Positions 43,084-54,197 are shown, counted from the stretch's first letter. The stretch is 64,000 nt of DNA from Cryoendolithus antarcticus (GCA_002077065.1 NAJO01000003.1:930001-994000); one strand, 5' to 3'. The notes: generated by a model not told the origin, from the letters alone. Made by a program: numbers and translations.

Positions 43084-44754
43084 ATGACCGACTACAACGC
43101 GCTCAAGGTCGTGGACTTGAAGCAGCTTTGCAAAGACCGTGCCATCCCCCAGACTGGACTTAGCAGGAAACAGCAATATGTTGATGCGCTTGAGGCGGAC
43201 GATCAAAACGGTAATGATGAGCCAGTAGACGAAGCGGAGAACGGCGATGGGGCGACAGAGAAGGAAGTGAACGGTGATGCCGCGGTACCATCCAATGCGA
43301 CAGGAGAGGGCCTCGAGACACCTGCAGTCACTGCCAAGACTGAGGATACATTGAAAGAACCCAGTTCGACGCCTCTGACTGGCACCCCGGCCATCGATGA
43401 GGCTTCTTCGGACTCGCGCAAACGAAAGCGCAGGAGTCCCACACCCCCACTTAGGGAGGAGTCGGTGCAGAAGAAGCTCAAAGCAGCTGACCAGGATTTG
43501 CGGCGCTTGCCGGAGGACATTCCCAAGCCACCGATCCCGAGCAGTCCAGAGATCGAACAGCAGGCAGAGGAAGTGATGGAGAAGGCTAGGAACTGGCCAA
43601 AGTCCAATTCTGCGCATCAGGATCAGACTATAAATGATGCAGATGTCCCTGTGGAGCAAGCAGATGCAACAATGCAGGAGGCGGCAGTAGGCGATGATGC
43701 AGTGGACTACACTGTTTCAAGTCCAGTTGCACCTGCCGTTAAAATGGACGGTGTGGAGGACATTGGTCCAGCTGCAGAGCATGCACCCACCAATGCGCTG
43801 TACATTCGGAACCTACTCCGGCCACTTCAGCAGCAGAGTTTCCGAGATCATCTGGTCAGCCTCGCCTCGACAGAAGACGACCCTTCAGTCGTCACGCAAC
43901 TTCATCTTGACACATACAAGTCCCACGCCTTCGCCGTCTTCGCCACTACCGCGCAAGCGATCAGTGCACGTCGACAGCTTCACGACCACATTTGGCCCGA
44001 CGAGACCCAGCGTAAAGTGCTGTGGGTGGACTTTATCCCCGCCCTTTCAATCAAATCTTGGATCGCGACCGAGAACGAGGCCGGCCGCACAAAGCGTTTC
44101 GAGATCGTCTACACCTCCGGTACCGCCACCCTCGAGGAAGTAAATCCAAACTCGTCGCATCGTCCCAGCATCCCCGGCAACTCAGGCCAAGGCATGCCCA
44201 ACGCTCCAACAGGTCCTCGTTCCGAACGCCCCGCGGTCGCAACACCCTCCACTGCTGCACCTGCGCCCTCTACAATATCTCCAGTGAAATCAGTCGCCCC
44301 ACTTCCTCCCGCCGCCGACCTCCCCGACTTCCCCTCAACAACCTCCCTCCCCAAACTCTTCTTCTCTCCCACGCCAGCCGATCAAGTGACCTCTCGCCTC
44401 GCCTCCCTAGCCTCCATCACCAGCTCCGCCTGGCCAAAGAACCACCTCACCACCTCGGCAAAATCCTCCGGCGTAGCTGGGCAGCTGCGACGCTACACAT
44501 TCGAAGACTGCGATAGAGTTGTTGATGGTGGGCCAGACTTTGGTGGGTTCGGCGTTGCGCAGGGTGCTGGTGGAGGCGGGGTTGGAGGCGCGTATATGGG
44601 TGGACGAGGAGGTGGGGGAGGGGGCGGGTATAGAGGACGAGGTGGTGGGGGAGGGTATCGGGGTGGGTATGGTGGGGGAAGCGGAGGGTATGAGGGTGGT
44701 GGACGTGGTTATGGTGGAGATAGGGGAGGGTATGGAGGGAGGAGAGGATGGTAG
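43084..44754 (+). CDS. SAP-domain, RRM-like and RGG-rich nuclear RNA-binding protein (Acinus-like)
   Basis: Single exon, 556 aa. Residues 1-38 form a SAP motif (YNALKVVDLKQLCKDRAI, GLSRKQQYVDAL), a DNA/RNA-binding helix-turn-helix. A long acidic linker follows, with a KRKRRSPTPP phospho-type motif. About residues 235-330 resemble the Acinus-type RRM: TNALYIRNLLRPLQQQSFRD, SHAFAVFATTAQAISARRQL and KVLWVDFIP. Then come a Ser/Pro linker and the block RRYTFEDCDRVVDGGPDFGG. The last 60 residues are Arg/Gly/Tyr-rich RGG repeats. Acinus binds splicing and exon-junction factors, so a role in mRNA processing is likely but inferred. Confidence 0.82.
   Translation: MTDYNALKVVDLKQLCKDRAIPQTGLSRKQQYVDALEADDQNGNDEPVDEAENGDGATEKEVNGDAAVPSNATGEGLETPAVTAKTEDTLKEPSSTPLTGTPAIDEASSDSRKRKRRSPTPPLREESVQKKLKAADQDLRRLPEDIPKPPIPSSPEIEQQAEEVMEKARNWPKSNSAHQDQTINDADVPVEQADATMQEAAVGDDAVDYTVSSPVAPAVKMDGVEDIGPAAEHAPTNALYIRNLLRPLQQQSFRDHLVSLASTEDDPSVVTQLHLDTYKSHAFAVFATTAQAISARRQLHDHIWPDETQRKVLWVDFIPALSIKSWIATENEAGRTKRFEIVYTSGTATLEEVNPNSSHRPSIPGNSGQGMPNAPTGPRSERPAVATPSTAAPAPSTISPVKSVAPLPPAADLPDFPSTTSLPKLFFSPTPADQVTSRLASLASITSSAWPKNHLTTSAKSSGVAGQLRRYTFEDCDRVVDGGPDFGGFGVAQGAGGGGVGGAYMGGRGGGGGGGYRGRGGGGGYRGGYGGGSGGYEGGGRGYGGDRGGYGGRRGW
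44580..44750 (+). repeat. G-rich RGG-coding repeat
   Basis: About 170 bp of GGT/GGA/GGG-rich imperfect repeats encoding Gly-Gly-Tyr-Arg units at the end of the SAP-RRM gene. Opposite-strand frames here are shadows. Confidence 0.75.
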
Positions 44755-44939
44755 AATGGGTATGCCGTGTAGCATATGGGCAGGACTTCGGATGTGAAGT
44801 CGTTGGAGAAGGCCGTTGAATAGCTCGGAAGCTTGCACATATACTTTTCCCAATGCCATTTACAAATGCCAAGCTCTCAGATGCATCCTCATAGCCTACC
44901 CATCTCGTGCGGCATACATCGCTCGTGACTTCTGCAAGC

Positions 44940-46989
44940 CTAGAAGTTGCCCCCCGCCAAACTCCTAGCAGCATTCCTAGCATCCACCCTCCCCTCCTCC
45001 TCATCCTCCAACACCTTCCCCAAACTCCCCACACTACTCACAGCCCTCGTCCTCCCCCCCGCCATCCCCTCGCCTTCCTCCCCTTCGACCTCCCCCTCAG
45101 CCTCAGTCCCAGGCACAGCCGCACCCCCAAAGCTGCCGGAAATACTGCGATTCAGTCCGTCCGGTCGGCGGGGGACGCCGCTCCACGCATCACCTTTTGG
45201 ACCTTGGGAAGAGGTGAGGGACGTCGGACGCCGTGTGACAGGGTGAGCTTCGCGGCCGAGGCGGGAGAGTCCGCCTGAGCCGTCGATGGCGCGGATGTCT
45301 GGCCGGACTGCCTCCAAGGTGGCGAGAGTGCGACGCTCGGCTTCGATCTCGCGGAGGACGTAGTCTCTTATCGCTGCGCGGAGATCGGCGGAAGTGCGGA
45401 GGAACCATTTCCGTTTCTCCACGAGCAAGTTCTGCGTTACGCGAGAGGTTTTCTGCGCTAGGTAAGTTTCATGGCTGCGCGCTTCGTCTAGCGCGGAGAT
45501 GGCTTCGTCAACTTTGTCGCGGCGGACGCTGCCGCTGCCTTTTAGGCGGTCTGCGGCGCTGAGTTTGGAGCGAGTGGCTTGTTGGGCTTGCAGGAGCTCG
45601 CGCAGGAGAATGTGTCGGTTCGTGAGGGTTTCTTTGACGACGAAGGCGTCGCTGCTGGCGTACGCTAGGGGATCCGAGAGAGTCGTGGCGGAGGAGGTAC
45701 CTTGCGCGGAGTGTAGGTCACCAGTGGTGGTCACGTGTTTGCCGAGCTTGCGGTAGGCGTGTGCGAGGCCGGGGTGGGGTTCTTGGGTTGAGAGGGCGGA
45801 GATCTTTGCGCCGAGGTCGCTTTCTGCGAGGCCGAGAGCTAGTAGTGTTGTCAGAAGATGGAATTTGCAATACGGATTGGACGACTGACATCTTCGGTGC
45901 TTCACAACTTTGTCGACCTTCTGCTGCGCATCCATGCTGTTCAGGTAGAAACCCTTCACTATAGGTCTGGCTTCGAGCAGCTCTGGTGTATCGTCTGGTG
46001 GGGGTGCAAATTGCTTCAGCATCTTCCTCCGTACTCCCGTAGCTGGCTGTCGCTTTCGTACTACAGGACTGTACCCAAAGTCACTTTCCACAAAGAACAC
46101 CATCTCCTCGTCCCTCATAAGTACGTCGTTCGTGCAGATTGTGCTGAGCCATCGCTGTAGCAAGTTCTTGGTACGTAGCTCGTCTTCGTCAGTTCCCATG
46201 CCTGCTGACGTCGAGGCTGGGGGTACAGCTGGCACCAGCGCCTCAGGATTGGAAGCTTGCAGGTGGGCGAAGAGCTTGATGAACTCGGAGTGCGTGCGTC
46301 GGATGTCACGGAATTGTGTCGTGCGGAACTTGGGCAGATTGGTCTGAGCCTGCATGTTAGCACATCGACTGGGATTGATCTCGCGGGATAAGGCATACAT
46401 AGACGTCGAACCGCAAGATCGGGTCCTTCTTCCCTGACCTCTCCAGTGCAGTGATCTTTGCCGACAGTTTGTACTGCGGCGCTGGTTGCCTCTGCTGCTG
46501 CGCCGAATGAGATGCTGCGCCATGATACCTCGCCGCACTCTGCGGTCGTCTAGTCTCCTCCGCCTGGCCCTGCTGCTGCTGCTGCTGTTGCTGCGGTGCC
46601 CTCTGCTGCTGCTGACCCTGCTGCTGACCCTGCTGCTGACCCTGCTGACGACTCTCCCATTCCCTTTGCTGCTCCTGACTCCATCGTCCCTGCCCATCTT
46701 GTTGCACAGCTGGCGGAGGCAAGTGCTCCCTGCTCACATTCGCATCGCCAAAGCTCTGCCTGCTGGCTTCCGGACTGCTGGCCCAGGGTGAGCCTCCATG
46801 TCCAGCAGCATAGTCCATCGTGCTTGGAGGTCGCTGGGGGAAGTCGCCGTCACGGTATGCGCCTTCTAAATACGCGCGCTCGGAGGTTCGGCGTTGGAAG
46901 CGGAGGTTCTGGGGTATGGGGAGTTCACTGTTAGTGGTGGAGGAGGATTCAAAGCTCGGTTTGGGGCTGGCGGTGGTGTCGTCGCTCAT
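44940..46989 (-). CDS. VPS17: Retromer sorting nexin Vps17 (PX-BAR)
   Basis: Minus-strand exons 46989-46399, 46343-45890 and 45838-44940 give 647 aa. The N-terminal 170 residues are Gln/Ser/Pro-rich. The PX domain spans the first splice: KLSAKITALERSGKKDPILRFDVY, then TNLPKFRTTQFRDIRRTHSEF, ALVPAVPP, WLSTICTNDVL and FFVESDFGYSP. The BAR region follows (ALGLAESDL, AYRKLGKHVTT, KETLTNRHILLRELLQAQQ, RRDKVDEAISALDEAR, KRKWF-type coil, IEAERRTLATLEAVRPDI). The ending RVDARNAARSLAGGNF is typical. Vps17 pairs with Vps5 to tubulate endosomes for retrograde cargo transport. The second intron (GTCAGT donor, 51 nt) is in frame and stop-free. Confidence 0.93.
46570..46660 (-). repeat. Polyglutamine CAG tract with 12-bp QGQQ tandem unit
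   Basis: On the plus strand, CTG-rich sequence. About 46611-46648 has roughly three copies of a 12-bp unit (CTGCTGACCCTG), flanked by longer CTG runs. It encodes Gln-rich sequence in the Vps17 N-terminus and is a candidate length-variable site. Confidence 0.75.
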
Positions 46990-47244
46990 CGCTGGGAGGG
47001 TCGCATTGCGGTGTAGACGGTGCGCAGGGGATCGGACACGGCTCGACAATGCGTGGGTGGTTGAATGATAGGTAAAGAGTAGTCAAAGTCCAGGTGCAGT
47101 AGTGGTGGAGGCAGACGCGAATGAGAGTGGCATGGGATTGGCTGGGCTGGACTTCACTGTAACATGCCATGGGACAGACGCATATACACATCTACCACAG
47201 ACTCTATCGCATTGCCTCGCACATGAGCAGTCAGGTGTCGGGTA
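46990..47244. promoter_or_regulatory. Divergent promoter, VPS17/MEF2
   Basis: 255 bp between divergent start codons. No specific site recognised. Confidence 0.45.
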
Positions 47245-50040
47245 ATGATACTGAGATGGCTGTGTAGACAGCGTCGTCCCTTCATTGCCGGCTATGGCCA
47301 TCACTGCCGCCAACTCGCTCGACATGTATCGACGACTGCGTCCGATGAGGCAGCAATCACCCTCGATCGGACGCGAAACATCGGCATCATCGCACACATC
47401 GATGCAGTAGGTATCTTGTTAACACTCATAATGGCGCGCGGGGCTCATGTGTGTCACAGGGCAAGACAACGACGACGGAGCGGATGCTCTACTACAGTGG
47501 CTTCTCACGTCGGATAGGAGGTAAGGCATCTTTCCCATCCCTTTCCTTCTTTGCACCAAGCTGCGATAGCGGTCCAGTCTCGCAGCGAATCAAGAATAAT
47601 TTCCTGCTTGTTGACCCACATTCGATATCATATATGACCTTAAACTCTAACCACTGGCGTAGATGTTGATGAAGGCAGCACAATTACCGACTTTCTTCCT
47701 GCTGAACGCGCTCGGGGCATCACAATCCAGTCGGCTGCGATCACGTTCTCTTGGCCACCCTCGACTGGCAAGCGTCCGCCGCCTGCAGCACACACTCCGA
47801 GATCCGCAAACCCACATACCATCAATCTGATCGACACACCCGGCCACGCGGACTTTACCTTCGAAGTGCTTCGCTCTTTGCGTGTCCTCGACGGTGCTGT
47901 GTGCATCCTTGACGGCGTAGCTGGCGTCGAAGCCCAGACCGAAAAAGTCTGGACGCAAGCTGGATGGTACAGAATCCCGCGTATCGTCTTCGTCAACAAG
48001 CTCGATCGCGATGGGGCGACTTTCGCCCGCACTGTACAGGAGATCGGCAGTAAGCTAAATGTATGGCCCGCTGTCTGCGGTATGCCCTGGTGGAGTGTGG
48101 AGGGCAAGCTGATCGGTGTCGGTGATGTCGTCGGCCTGCGGGCCTTGCGATACGCGGAGGGTGGCGATGGGAAGGACGTGCAGACTTCTAATCTCAGCGC
48201 GCTTGACGATCTCGATGCGAAATTTGGCGCAGAGCTGCGCAAGGCACGGATCGCACTCGTGGAACTTCTCTCTGAGCATGATGATGAGATGGTCGAGCAA
48301 TACCTCGAGGCGAACGAAGATCACCTCGCAATCTCACCCGAAGCCATGCTTGGCAGCCTCCGCCGCTGCACGCTACAGTCATCTCAACATGTCGTGCCTG
48401 TGTTCGCTGGCGCAAGCTTTCGCAACATTGGTGTACAGCCTCTGCTAGACGCTGGTGTGGATCTGCTCCCCTCTCCATCTGAGCGACCTGATCCGGACGT
48501 CAATTCTGGTTTGGCAAATTCTGGTCTGACTCTCACGCAATACTTGAACAGATCCATGGCAGTGGCTAAGACGACCAAGCCCTCCCTTGCCCTTCAGCAA
48601 ATGTCTACAGCAACCGCACTAGCGTTCAAAGTCACCTCGCATCCTCGCCATGGGGTCCTCGTCTACGTCCGCGTCTACTCCGGTACTCTCAAGCGCAACA
48701 TGCACTTGTGGAATACCACGCTGTCGGTTCCAGAACGCGCCCAGAAGCTGCTGCGGATGTACGCCGATGATGCCGTCGATGTAGACGAGATCTGCGCTGG
48801 TAGTATCGGCGTCATACCCGGCCTGAAAGTCACCCGCACAGGTGACACACTCATGTCGATGCCGACTTCGGCCAATCCCAAGAATGGCCCGACAGATCAC
48901 TTGCGCGACTTACAGCTTCAACCTATACATGTTCCGCCACCGGTCTTCTTCGTCAGCGTCGAGCCGAACAGCCTCGCCGAGGAGCGCCATGTCCGAGCGT
49001 CCCTTGAGCTGCTACTGCGTGAGGATCCGTCACTCCACGTCACGCTCGATGAAGAGTCAGGTCAGACTCACCTGTCTGGCATGGGTGAGCTACATCTCGA
49101 GATCGCCAGAGACAGACTCGTGCAAGACTTGAAAGCCAAGGCCCGCATTGGCGACATCGAGATCGGCTACCGAGAGACCATCACTGCCGAGAGCGAAGAG
49201 ATCGAAGAAATCTACGACCGCGATGTCGCTAGCAAGTCTTCGCGAGCCGGCTGCATAGTCTCTGTTTGTCAACTCGGCGTAGCTTCCGCCTACGACCGAG
49301 ACCTCGCGGACTCAGATCAAGAGCGGCACACCTTGGACTTGCCTGACGACAATCTCCTCTACGTCATCATCCCGCCACCCTCCGCTCTACCTACTAATCT
49401 CCCCACCCAAACACTGAGCAGCCACCTCCGTACCGGCGTCCTGGCTGCCCTTGCTCGCGGACCAACGCACGGCTTCCTCATGCACTCCACTAAGATCACG
49501 CTGACACTGGACCATACAACCCACCTCTTCCCGAATACCTCGCTCTCAGCCCTCAGCAGCGTGGCGCGACTAGCCGTCGCGAAAGCGCTTCGTGCGAGTG
49601 CGAAGATACAGGATACAGTGCTCATGGAGCCAGTGATGTCTGTCCGCATCTCCGTCCCCGAAGAGAACCTCGGCGCCGTGGTGCACGATCTTTCCGCTCA
49701 GCGCGGCGGTAGTGTAGCTAGCCTAGACGGTGATGGCGAGACGTCTTACTCCGCTGACGCCTCTGCCCGGACGGTCGACGTTACGAGGATCTACACTCCT
49801 CCGGATCCATTCGGTTCGTCGCCTGTTTCAGGCGCGGGAGATGCTTTGCTGGAAGCCGAGGGACGGGCGATCAGGGTTATCGAGGCGACTGTGCCACTGA
49901 GGGAGATGATTGGATATCTGAAGCATTTGAGGAGTTTGAGTGGAGGGAGGGGAACGTTTACTATGGACGTTGATCGGTTTGAGAAGATGGGTGGGGTGAG
50001 GATGAAAGCTGTGCTTGAGGCGATGGGCAGGGGGATCTGA
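47245..50040 (+). CDS. MEF2: Mitochondrial ribosome-releasing factor 2 / elongation factor G2 (Mef2)
   Basis: Exons 47245-47406, 47460-47520 and 47663-50040 give 866 aa. The N-terminus (MILRWLCRQRRPF, LARHVSTTAS) is a mitochondrial presequence. Translational GTPase motifs: G1 AHIDAGKTTTTERM (the Lys-Thr pair follows the first splice), G2 RGITIQSAAITF, G3 DTPGHADFTFEV, G4 NKLDRD. The domain II to V pattern continues with GTLKRNMHLWN, VEPNSLAEE, LSGMGELHLEI and C-terminal MIGYLKHLRSLSGGRGTFTM. The RRF2/Mef2 class acts with mitochondrial RRF in ribosome recycling after termination rather than in translocation. Confidence 0.92.
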
Positions 50041-50303
50041 TGGTGTCGTATTAATATCAGTGTATGAGAATACTTTATCGGCCGTGTTGATCCCACGTGT
50101 ATACCTCCTGCCTCTAGCTCCGAGGCGAGTCTTGCTAGGCCGCCTCATTTGCGCCCTTTGTGCTTCTCCGTTGCCACGCCGCAGGGGGATGCGAGCGTAG
50201 GCCAGTGAATGAAAGCACGACAATCAGACTGCATTTCGACTTATGCATCTTCGCGGAGAGCCTGCGGCCACAAGATGACTTTAGATCAATTGCGTCTGAC
50301 GAA

Positions 50304-50797
50304 TTAGGATCTTTTCTTGGTTGCGGGTCGCTGGGGTGATGGCGAGCCAGTGCGTCGTTTGCGCTTCATCAGCTGATTCTCCGGTATGGGGCGAGTCTTG
50401 GGCGTTGGGTCCTTCTGCAGTAAGATCGCCATCATTTTCTCCCTGCTCCGTTCGCCATTGCCTTGCTTAACATGCATTGCGCCTTGAGTTGTACCTGCGC
50501 TTCCAACTATGCCGGTCTGCACTGTCTCAGCCCTCGGATCCTTCTTGCGCCACTGAGCGCTTCTCATCGTCAGCTCTACCCCTCAGTCTCATCTTAGAAA
50601 AAGGCGTCTCACCTGCACGCCTCTCCACTCAATGGTATCGCCATACTCGCGCCCATTGAAGCCCAGTCTCTATCGGTCGTGGTTGTCCCCTGTAGCTGGT
50701 CGATGATGAAGTCGAAGGAGTGATGCTCCGCAGGCATACGCGACATCTCCTTCTTGATTAAGCGGATCGCTGCTCGCTCGAGGCAGTCGATGCGCAT
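50304..50797 (-). CDS. Small basic hypothetical protein
   Basis: Minus-strand exons 50797-50613 and 50559-50304 are joined in phase 2 by GTGAGA...GAAG and give 146 aa. It begins MRIDCLERAAIRLIKKEMSR, with an amphipathic N-terminal helix, then HHSFDFIIDQLQGTTTTDRD. The C-terminus has MKRKRRTGSPSPQRPATKKR, a bipartite nuclear-localisation-type signal. A neighbouring frame also reads plausibly through the end of exon 1 (EYGDTIEWRGVQ), so the exact exon end or a one-base difference is uncertain. The family is not recognised. Confidence 0.5.
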
Positions 50798-51311
50798 GGT
50801 ACTGGTCCATTTTACTGATTCTGGGGCGGCGCATGGCCATGCCGATCAACTAAGTGCGCTGAGGTCCAGTGAAACTGTACTCCAGTGTGGTATACAGTCT
50901 GGCAGCTTCAAGACTATATTGTATAGAGGTCTCGGAGAGCTTCCGGTCATATGTACGGCGAAGAACGTCAATAAGCAATGAGAGAGTGACAGCGCTTAGT
51001 GTACTTTGAAAACAATTAGACAATAAATGAGGGTAGACTGCAAGACAAACGTTCAATTCATTGACTTGCCTTGACATGACCACACTCCTCATCACTCACG
51101 AATGCGTTCACATACGCATCGCTCAGTGAACACGATTTGGTCAATATAGCGTCCCATGCCGCTTGCTTGCATACGTCGATGTACTAGCAACTCTCGGCCA
51201 CGGCCCAATTTACTTTGTGCCTTAACTTCACGTTCCAGGCCTATCTCCCCAAGGCATTCATTGGTGCGGCAGTTTTGAGTGGCCCTTTTGTACGTACTGT
51301 GCGACACAAAA
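50798..51311. other. Intergenic region
   Basis: 514 bp, relatively AT-richer around 50990-51060. Nothing recognised. Confidence 0.45.
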
Positions 51312-52319
51312 CTAAAGCGGAGGGCCCCGGAGGGCCTGGACGTTGATGAGCTCCCGCATGAAAGCTATCGCACAACGCACGTCCTCGAAGCCAGCATCAT
51401 ACACAGCGTCCGTCATGATGATGTGGTCCAGCCTCCAGCCTCCTGGCACGCGGAAGCGTTCTGCCAGGACGCGGATCAGCGGAGCATAGGAAGCGATACA
51501 TTTTCGCACACGGTCATCATCTCGGGGTTCCGTGATCATAGGACACGTGCGAAAGTACGCTACGCAAGCTAGCGCAAGATCCTCGCCCACCAGTGCTGTT
51601 ATATCCTGCATGATAGCCATAATGATCTGCACAGCGATAGCATTGAGTTGCGCACCGTGAATCGGATGGCCGAATTGGCGGAGCTCTTGCAACGTGGATC
51701 TGCACAGGACCTCGAGCACATCGCCCGGCACTGATCGCAGGGCATGAGGCTCATCGATCACGCCGTATGCAAGGAACTCCATGTCCCACTGGAAGACGCC
51801 CCGAGCACTGAGTACTCGCAGCGGAGGCGTATCCAGCACAGTGTTACGAGAGGGCAATTTCTTTGTATCCATGATACTGATCCACGCACCTGGCTCGTAT
51901 CTTGGTAAGATTTGCAGAGCATATGCGAGAGATCGAGTCCAAGATGAGAAAGGCGTCTCGTGTGTCGAACCGTCACGAGCCCTCAGAAACCCTATGATGT
52001 GAGAGCGGACTGTGACTGCGAGCTCAGCAGAGGGGACATCGTGGATGCTGATCGCAGCGTGTCCATTGCGGAAAGCGAGAGGCGTGATCTTCTCGGGTGT
52101 GTTCAGCCCTGAATGATCGCCACCGGACTTTTCGTTCCAGACCCGGAAGAGGTAGCGAGGGGTTCGCTGAGCGATGAGATCGAGGTGGGTCTTGACGTAA
52201 GCAGCTGGGCGGGAAGTGCCCGTGGGCGGAGTCTCCAGTACTGGCGCCGGAGGAGTGTCCGGTAGTCTCACTCTATTGTCAAAGTCCGGCCTACGAACGG
52301 CAGACACGACACAGCCCAT
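51312..52319 (-). CDS. DUF7587-like protein, possible ADP-ribosyltransferase-fold, member A
   Basis: Single frame, 335 aa from ATG 52319; the frame is open from a GTG 22 codons earlier. The N-terminus MGCVVSAVRRP fits the N-myristoylation consensus (Gly2, Ser6) with Cys3 for palmitoylation, suggesting membrane attachment. Residues 55-74 read RYLFRVWNEKSGGDHSGLNT, then ITPLAF. An FSSW motif is at 124-127 and MEFLAYGV at 180-187. This order (R in a strand, Ser-rich turn, Glu block) and the RYLFR-W-SGG-LNT signature match the fungal DUF7587-like family, and recall R-S-E ADP-ribosyltransferases. That fold assignment is my inference. The C-terminal half is helical and unrecognised. Divergent paralogue at 53184. 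Confidence 0.65.
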   Translation of the reverse strand: MGCVVSAVRRPDFDNRVRLPDTPPAPVLETPPTGTSRPAAYVKTHLDLIAQRTPRYLFRVWNEKSGGDHSGLNTPEKITPLAFRNGHAAISIHDVPSAELAVTVRSHIIGFLRARDGSTHETPFSSWTRSLAYALQILPRYEPGAWISIMDTKKLPSRNTVLDTPPLRVLSARGVFQWDMEFLAYGVIDEPHALRSVPGDVLEVLCRSTLQELRQFGHPIHGAQLNAIAVQIIMAIMQDITALVGEDLALACVAYFRTCPMITEPRDDDRVRKCIASYAPLIRVLAERFRVPGGWRLDHIIMTDAVYDAGFEDVRCAIAFMRELINVQALRGPPL

Positions 52320-53183
52320 GGCAAGACCTCCGCACAGGCGTGAGGAGTGGCTTCGTACGACTTGCGCGCTTTTGTGAGCAGCCACAACCAGTCGCCTGAC
52401 CTGCGCAAGTGAAGCCTCATGGTATATGAGCTCAGACAGTATCTACACCTCCGCGTCGCGGTTTTAGAGGATGCGCGTCAGTAGTATCTTCAAGCCGACC
52501 GGCTGAGACATCAGATACCAGGATGGACTGGGATGTTCCACGTCGAACAGATCAAAGTCGCAATTTCGGCAGGCCTTATATTACCGCCAGATGTTCACAT
52601 CCGGTAAGCTTGCTCGAAAGCAATGTTGCACCCCTCTTCGTAGCAAAAGGAATCCAGTGCAACAAAAGTAAGCGGTCTCACAGATACTTTACCCGGTCAG
52701 GAAAGACTTGACAACGCGGAGGTACATTTCGATAGGCATCGCTGTGGGTCCTGCCTAGATCGGAATCACCCACATGATTTCCATCGCCACGGTCCTGGTG
52801 TGCCATTCCTTTTCGTATCGATCGCTTCGCTGCTTCTGAGTTGCAGTATATCTCAAATGTCGTGGTTGACACGTACTCTCCACGAAGACCATGCAAGAAC
52901 ATTTATCAGTTGAACCGCCCGACAAGTGAACCATGTCTTACGGCATGTAGTGTCGGACCAAGTCCTCGAGACAGATCCCCAGACAATGTGTTGTCTCCAT
53001 TGTGGTCTCGTCAAGCAAATCTAAAGCCGCGACTCGGCGCGACACGCATCACGCATTCGTCTGATGCTGATCAGGTTGGCACTTGGTGTCCGGTATTATA
53101 AGTCGTCGACCAGGCACGACATCTCGGAATGGTAAGTACTCAATACCGCATTTCATTCATCCTCGCTATCTCCCTCTGAAGGT
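52320..53183. promoter_or_regulatory. Spacer between divergent paralogues
   Basis: 864 bp between the two divergent starts; it must hold both promoters. No extended inverted repeat was noticed by eye. Confidence 0.4.
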
Positions 53184-54197
53184 ATGGAGCAGCTGCGCAC
53201 CGATTCAACGTGGCGCAGCGGAAGACCACGTTATCAAAACGACACCGAGGGAAGCGGCAGATCAGTCGCTGAGGATGATAGTACCAGAGCTAGCCTGAGA
53301 ACGATCGCGGCAGGGAGGCCGCGCTATCTCTTCAGAGCCTGGGATCAATATTCAGGAGGCGACGCCAGGCTTAACACGGCTACTGCAATCATTCCGTCGG
53401 CCTTCCTGAACACCAGCACAGCTCTAAGCTTCGACAATGTCTCGATGACTCAGCTTGCTGCATCTGCTCAAACGCACCTCCAGGGTCGCATATATGCCCC
53501 GCAAGGGAGATTCCAAAGCTACTTCTCTTCGTGGTCGCATTCGCTTCGGACGGTGATCTACTCATTCGCTTCTGCGTACACGCGCCGCAGCCACTCGAAA
53601 GATGTCTATTTAAGCATGATCGATACCGATAAGATTGCCGCAGATGTTGTGCTCCTGTACGTACCAGCGATGGAGGTGCTTTCTAGACATCACGCCGGTC
53701 CAGCGAACTGGCAGTATCCGCTCGAGTCCCTAGCTTTCGAAGTGATCGATGGACAGGCCCTGAAAATCAGAAGCTTCGAGGCCCAGTGGACTAAGCTGAG
53801 CTCCAGAGTGTTATGTGTACGCACCCAGCTTGCGTCAAATGTCGTCGAGCAGGCGCTGGAACTTGGTGCTTCTTACGGTCCCGACTACATGCTGTCAATG
53901 GGAGTGCACGTCTTGACGCTGGATCACTGTCCGCCTGACACAATCTATGAACTATGTCTCGTATTGTGTTCTCGATGTCGTGCTCCAGAGGACTGGTCGG
54001 CACTAGAGCTGAGTACGTCAAGAGCGATGCTAATGCTCCGTCAATTCCCGGACAGCGCACAAGCTCAAGAAGTGATGAGGATGCTTGCAGCGCGGACTCG
54101 GTATACGATCGAGGCTGAGCCAGCAGTGCAGCGCGTGAAGAAGGTACCACGACCAAGAAGGCGTGGAGACGAGACAAGCATCGACATGAGGTGGTAA
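53184..54197 (+). CDS. DUF7587-like protein, possible ADP-ribosyltransferase-fold, member B
   Basis: 337 aa from ATG 53184 with no myristoylation motif. It aligns with the divergent neighbour: RYLFRAWDQYSGGDARLNT at 47-65, IIPSAF at 69-74, FSSWSHSL at 114-121, and an ESLAFEVI block at 181-188 in place of MEFLAYGV. The N-terminus is polar and Arg-rich instead. The C-terminus is basic (VKKVPRPRRRGDE). The last codons read into GTAAGT, and a 44-nt intron to AACTCAG would replace the ending with WWATTACGICL and a TAG at 54271. Either end is possible. Function unknown; the paralogy is clear from shared motif order and spacing. Confidence 0.65.
   Translation: MEQLRTDSTWRSGRPRYQNDTEGSGRSVAEDDSTRASLRTIAAGRPRYLFRAWDQYSGGDARLNTATAIIPSAFLNTSTALSFDNVSMTQLAASAQTHLQGRIYAPQGRFQSYFSSWSHSLRTVIYSFASAYTRRSHSKDVYLSMIDTDKIAADVVLLYVPAMEVLSRHHAGPANWQYPLESLAFEVIDGQALKIRSFEAQWTKLSSRVLCVRTQLASNVVEQALELGASYGPDYMLSMGVHVLTLDHCPPDTIYELCLVLCSRCRAPEDWSALELSTSRAMLMLRQFPDSAQAQEVMRMLAARTRYTIEAEPAVQRVKKVPRPRRRGDETSIDMRW

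Noticed and set aside
44407..45034. Minus-strand Pro/His/Thr-rich frames opposite the RGG repeat
   Set aside because: Produced by the G-rich repeat read backwards; the plus-strand SAP/RRM protein explains the sequence.
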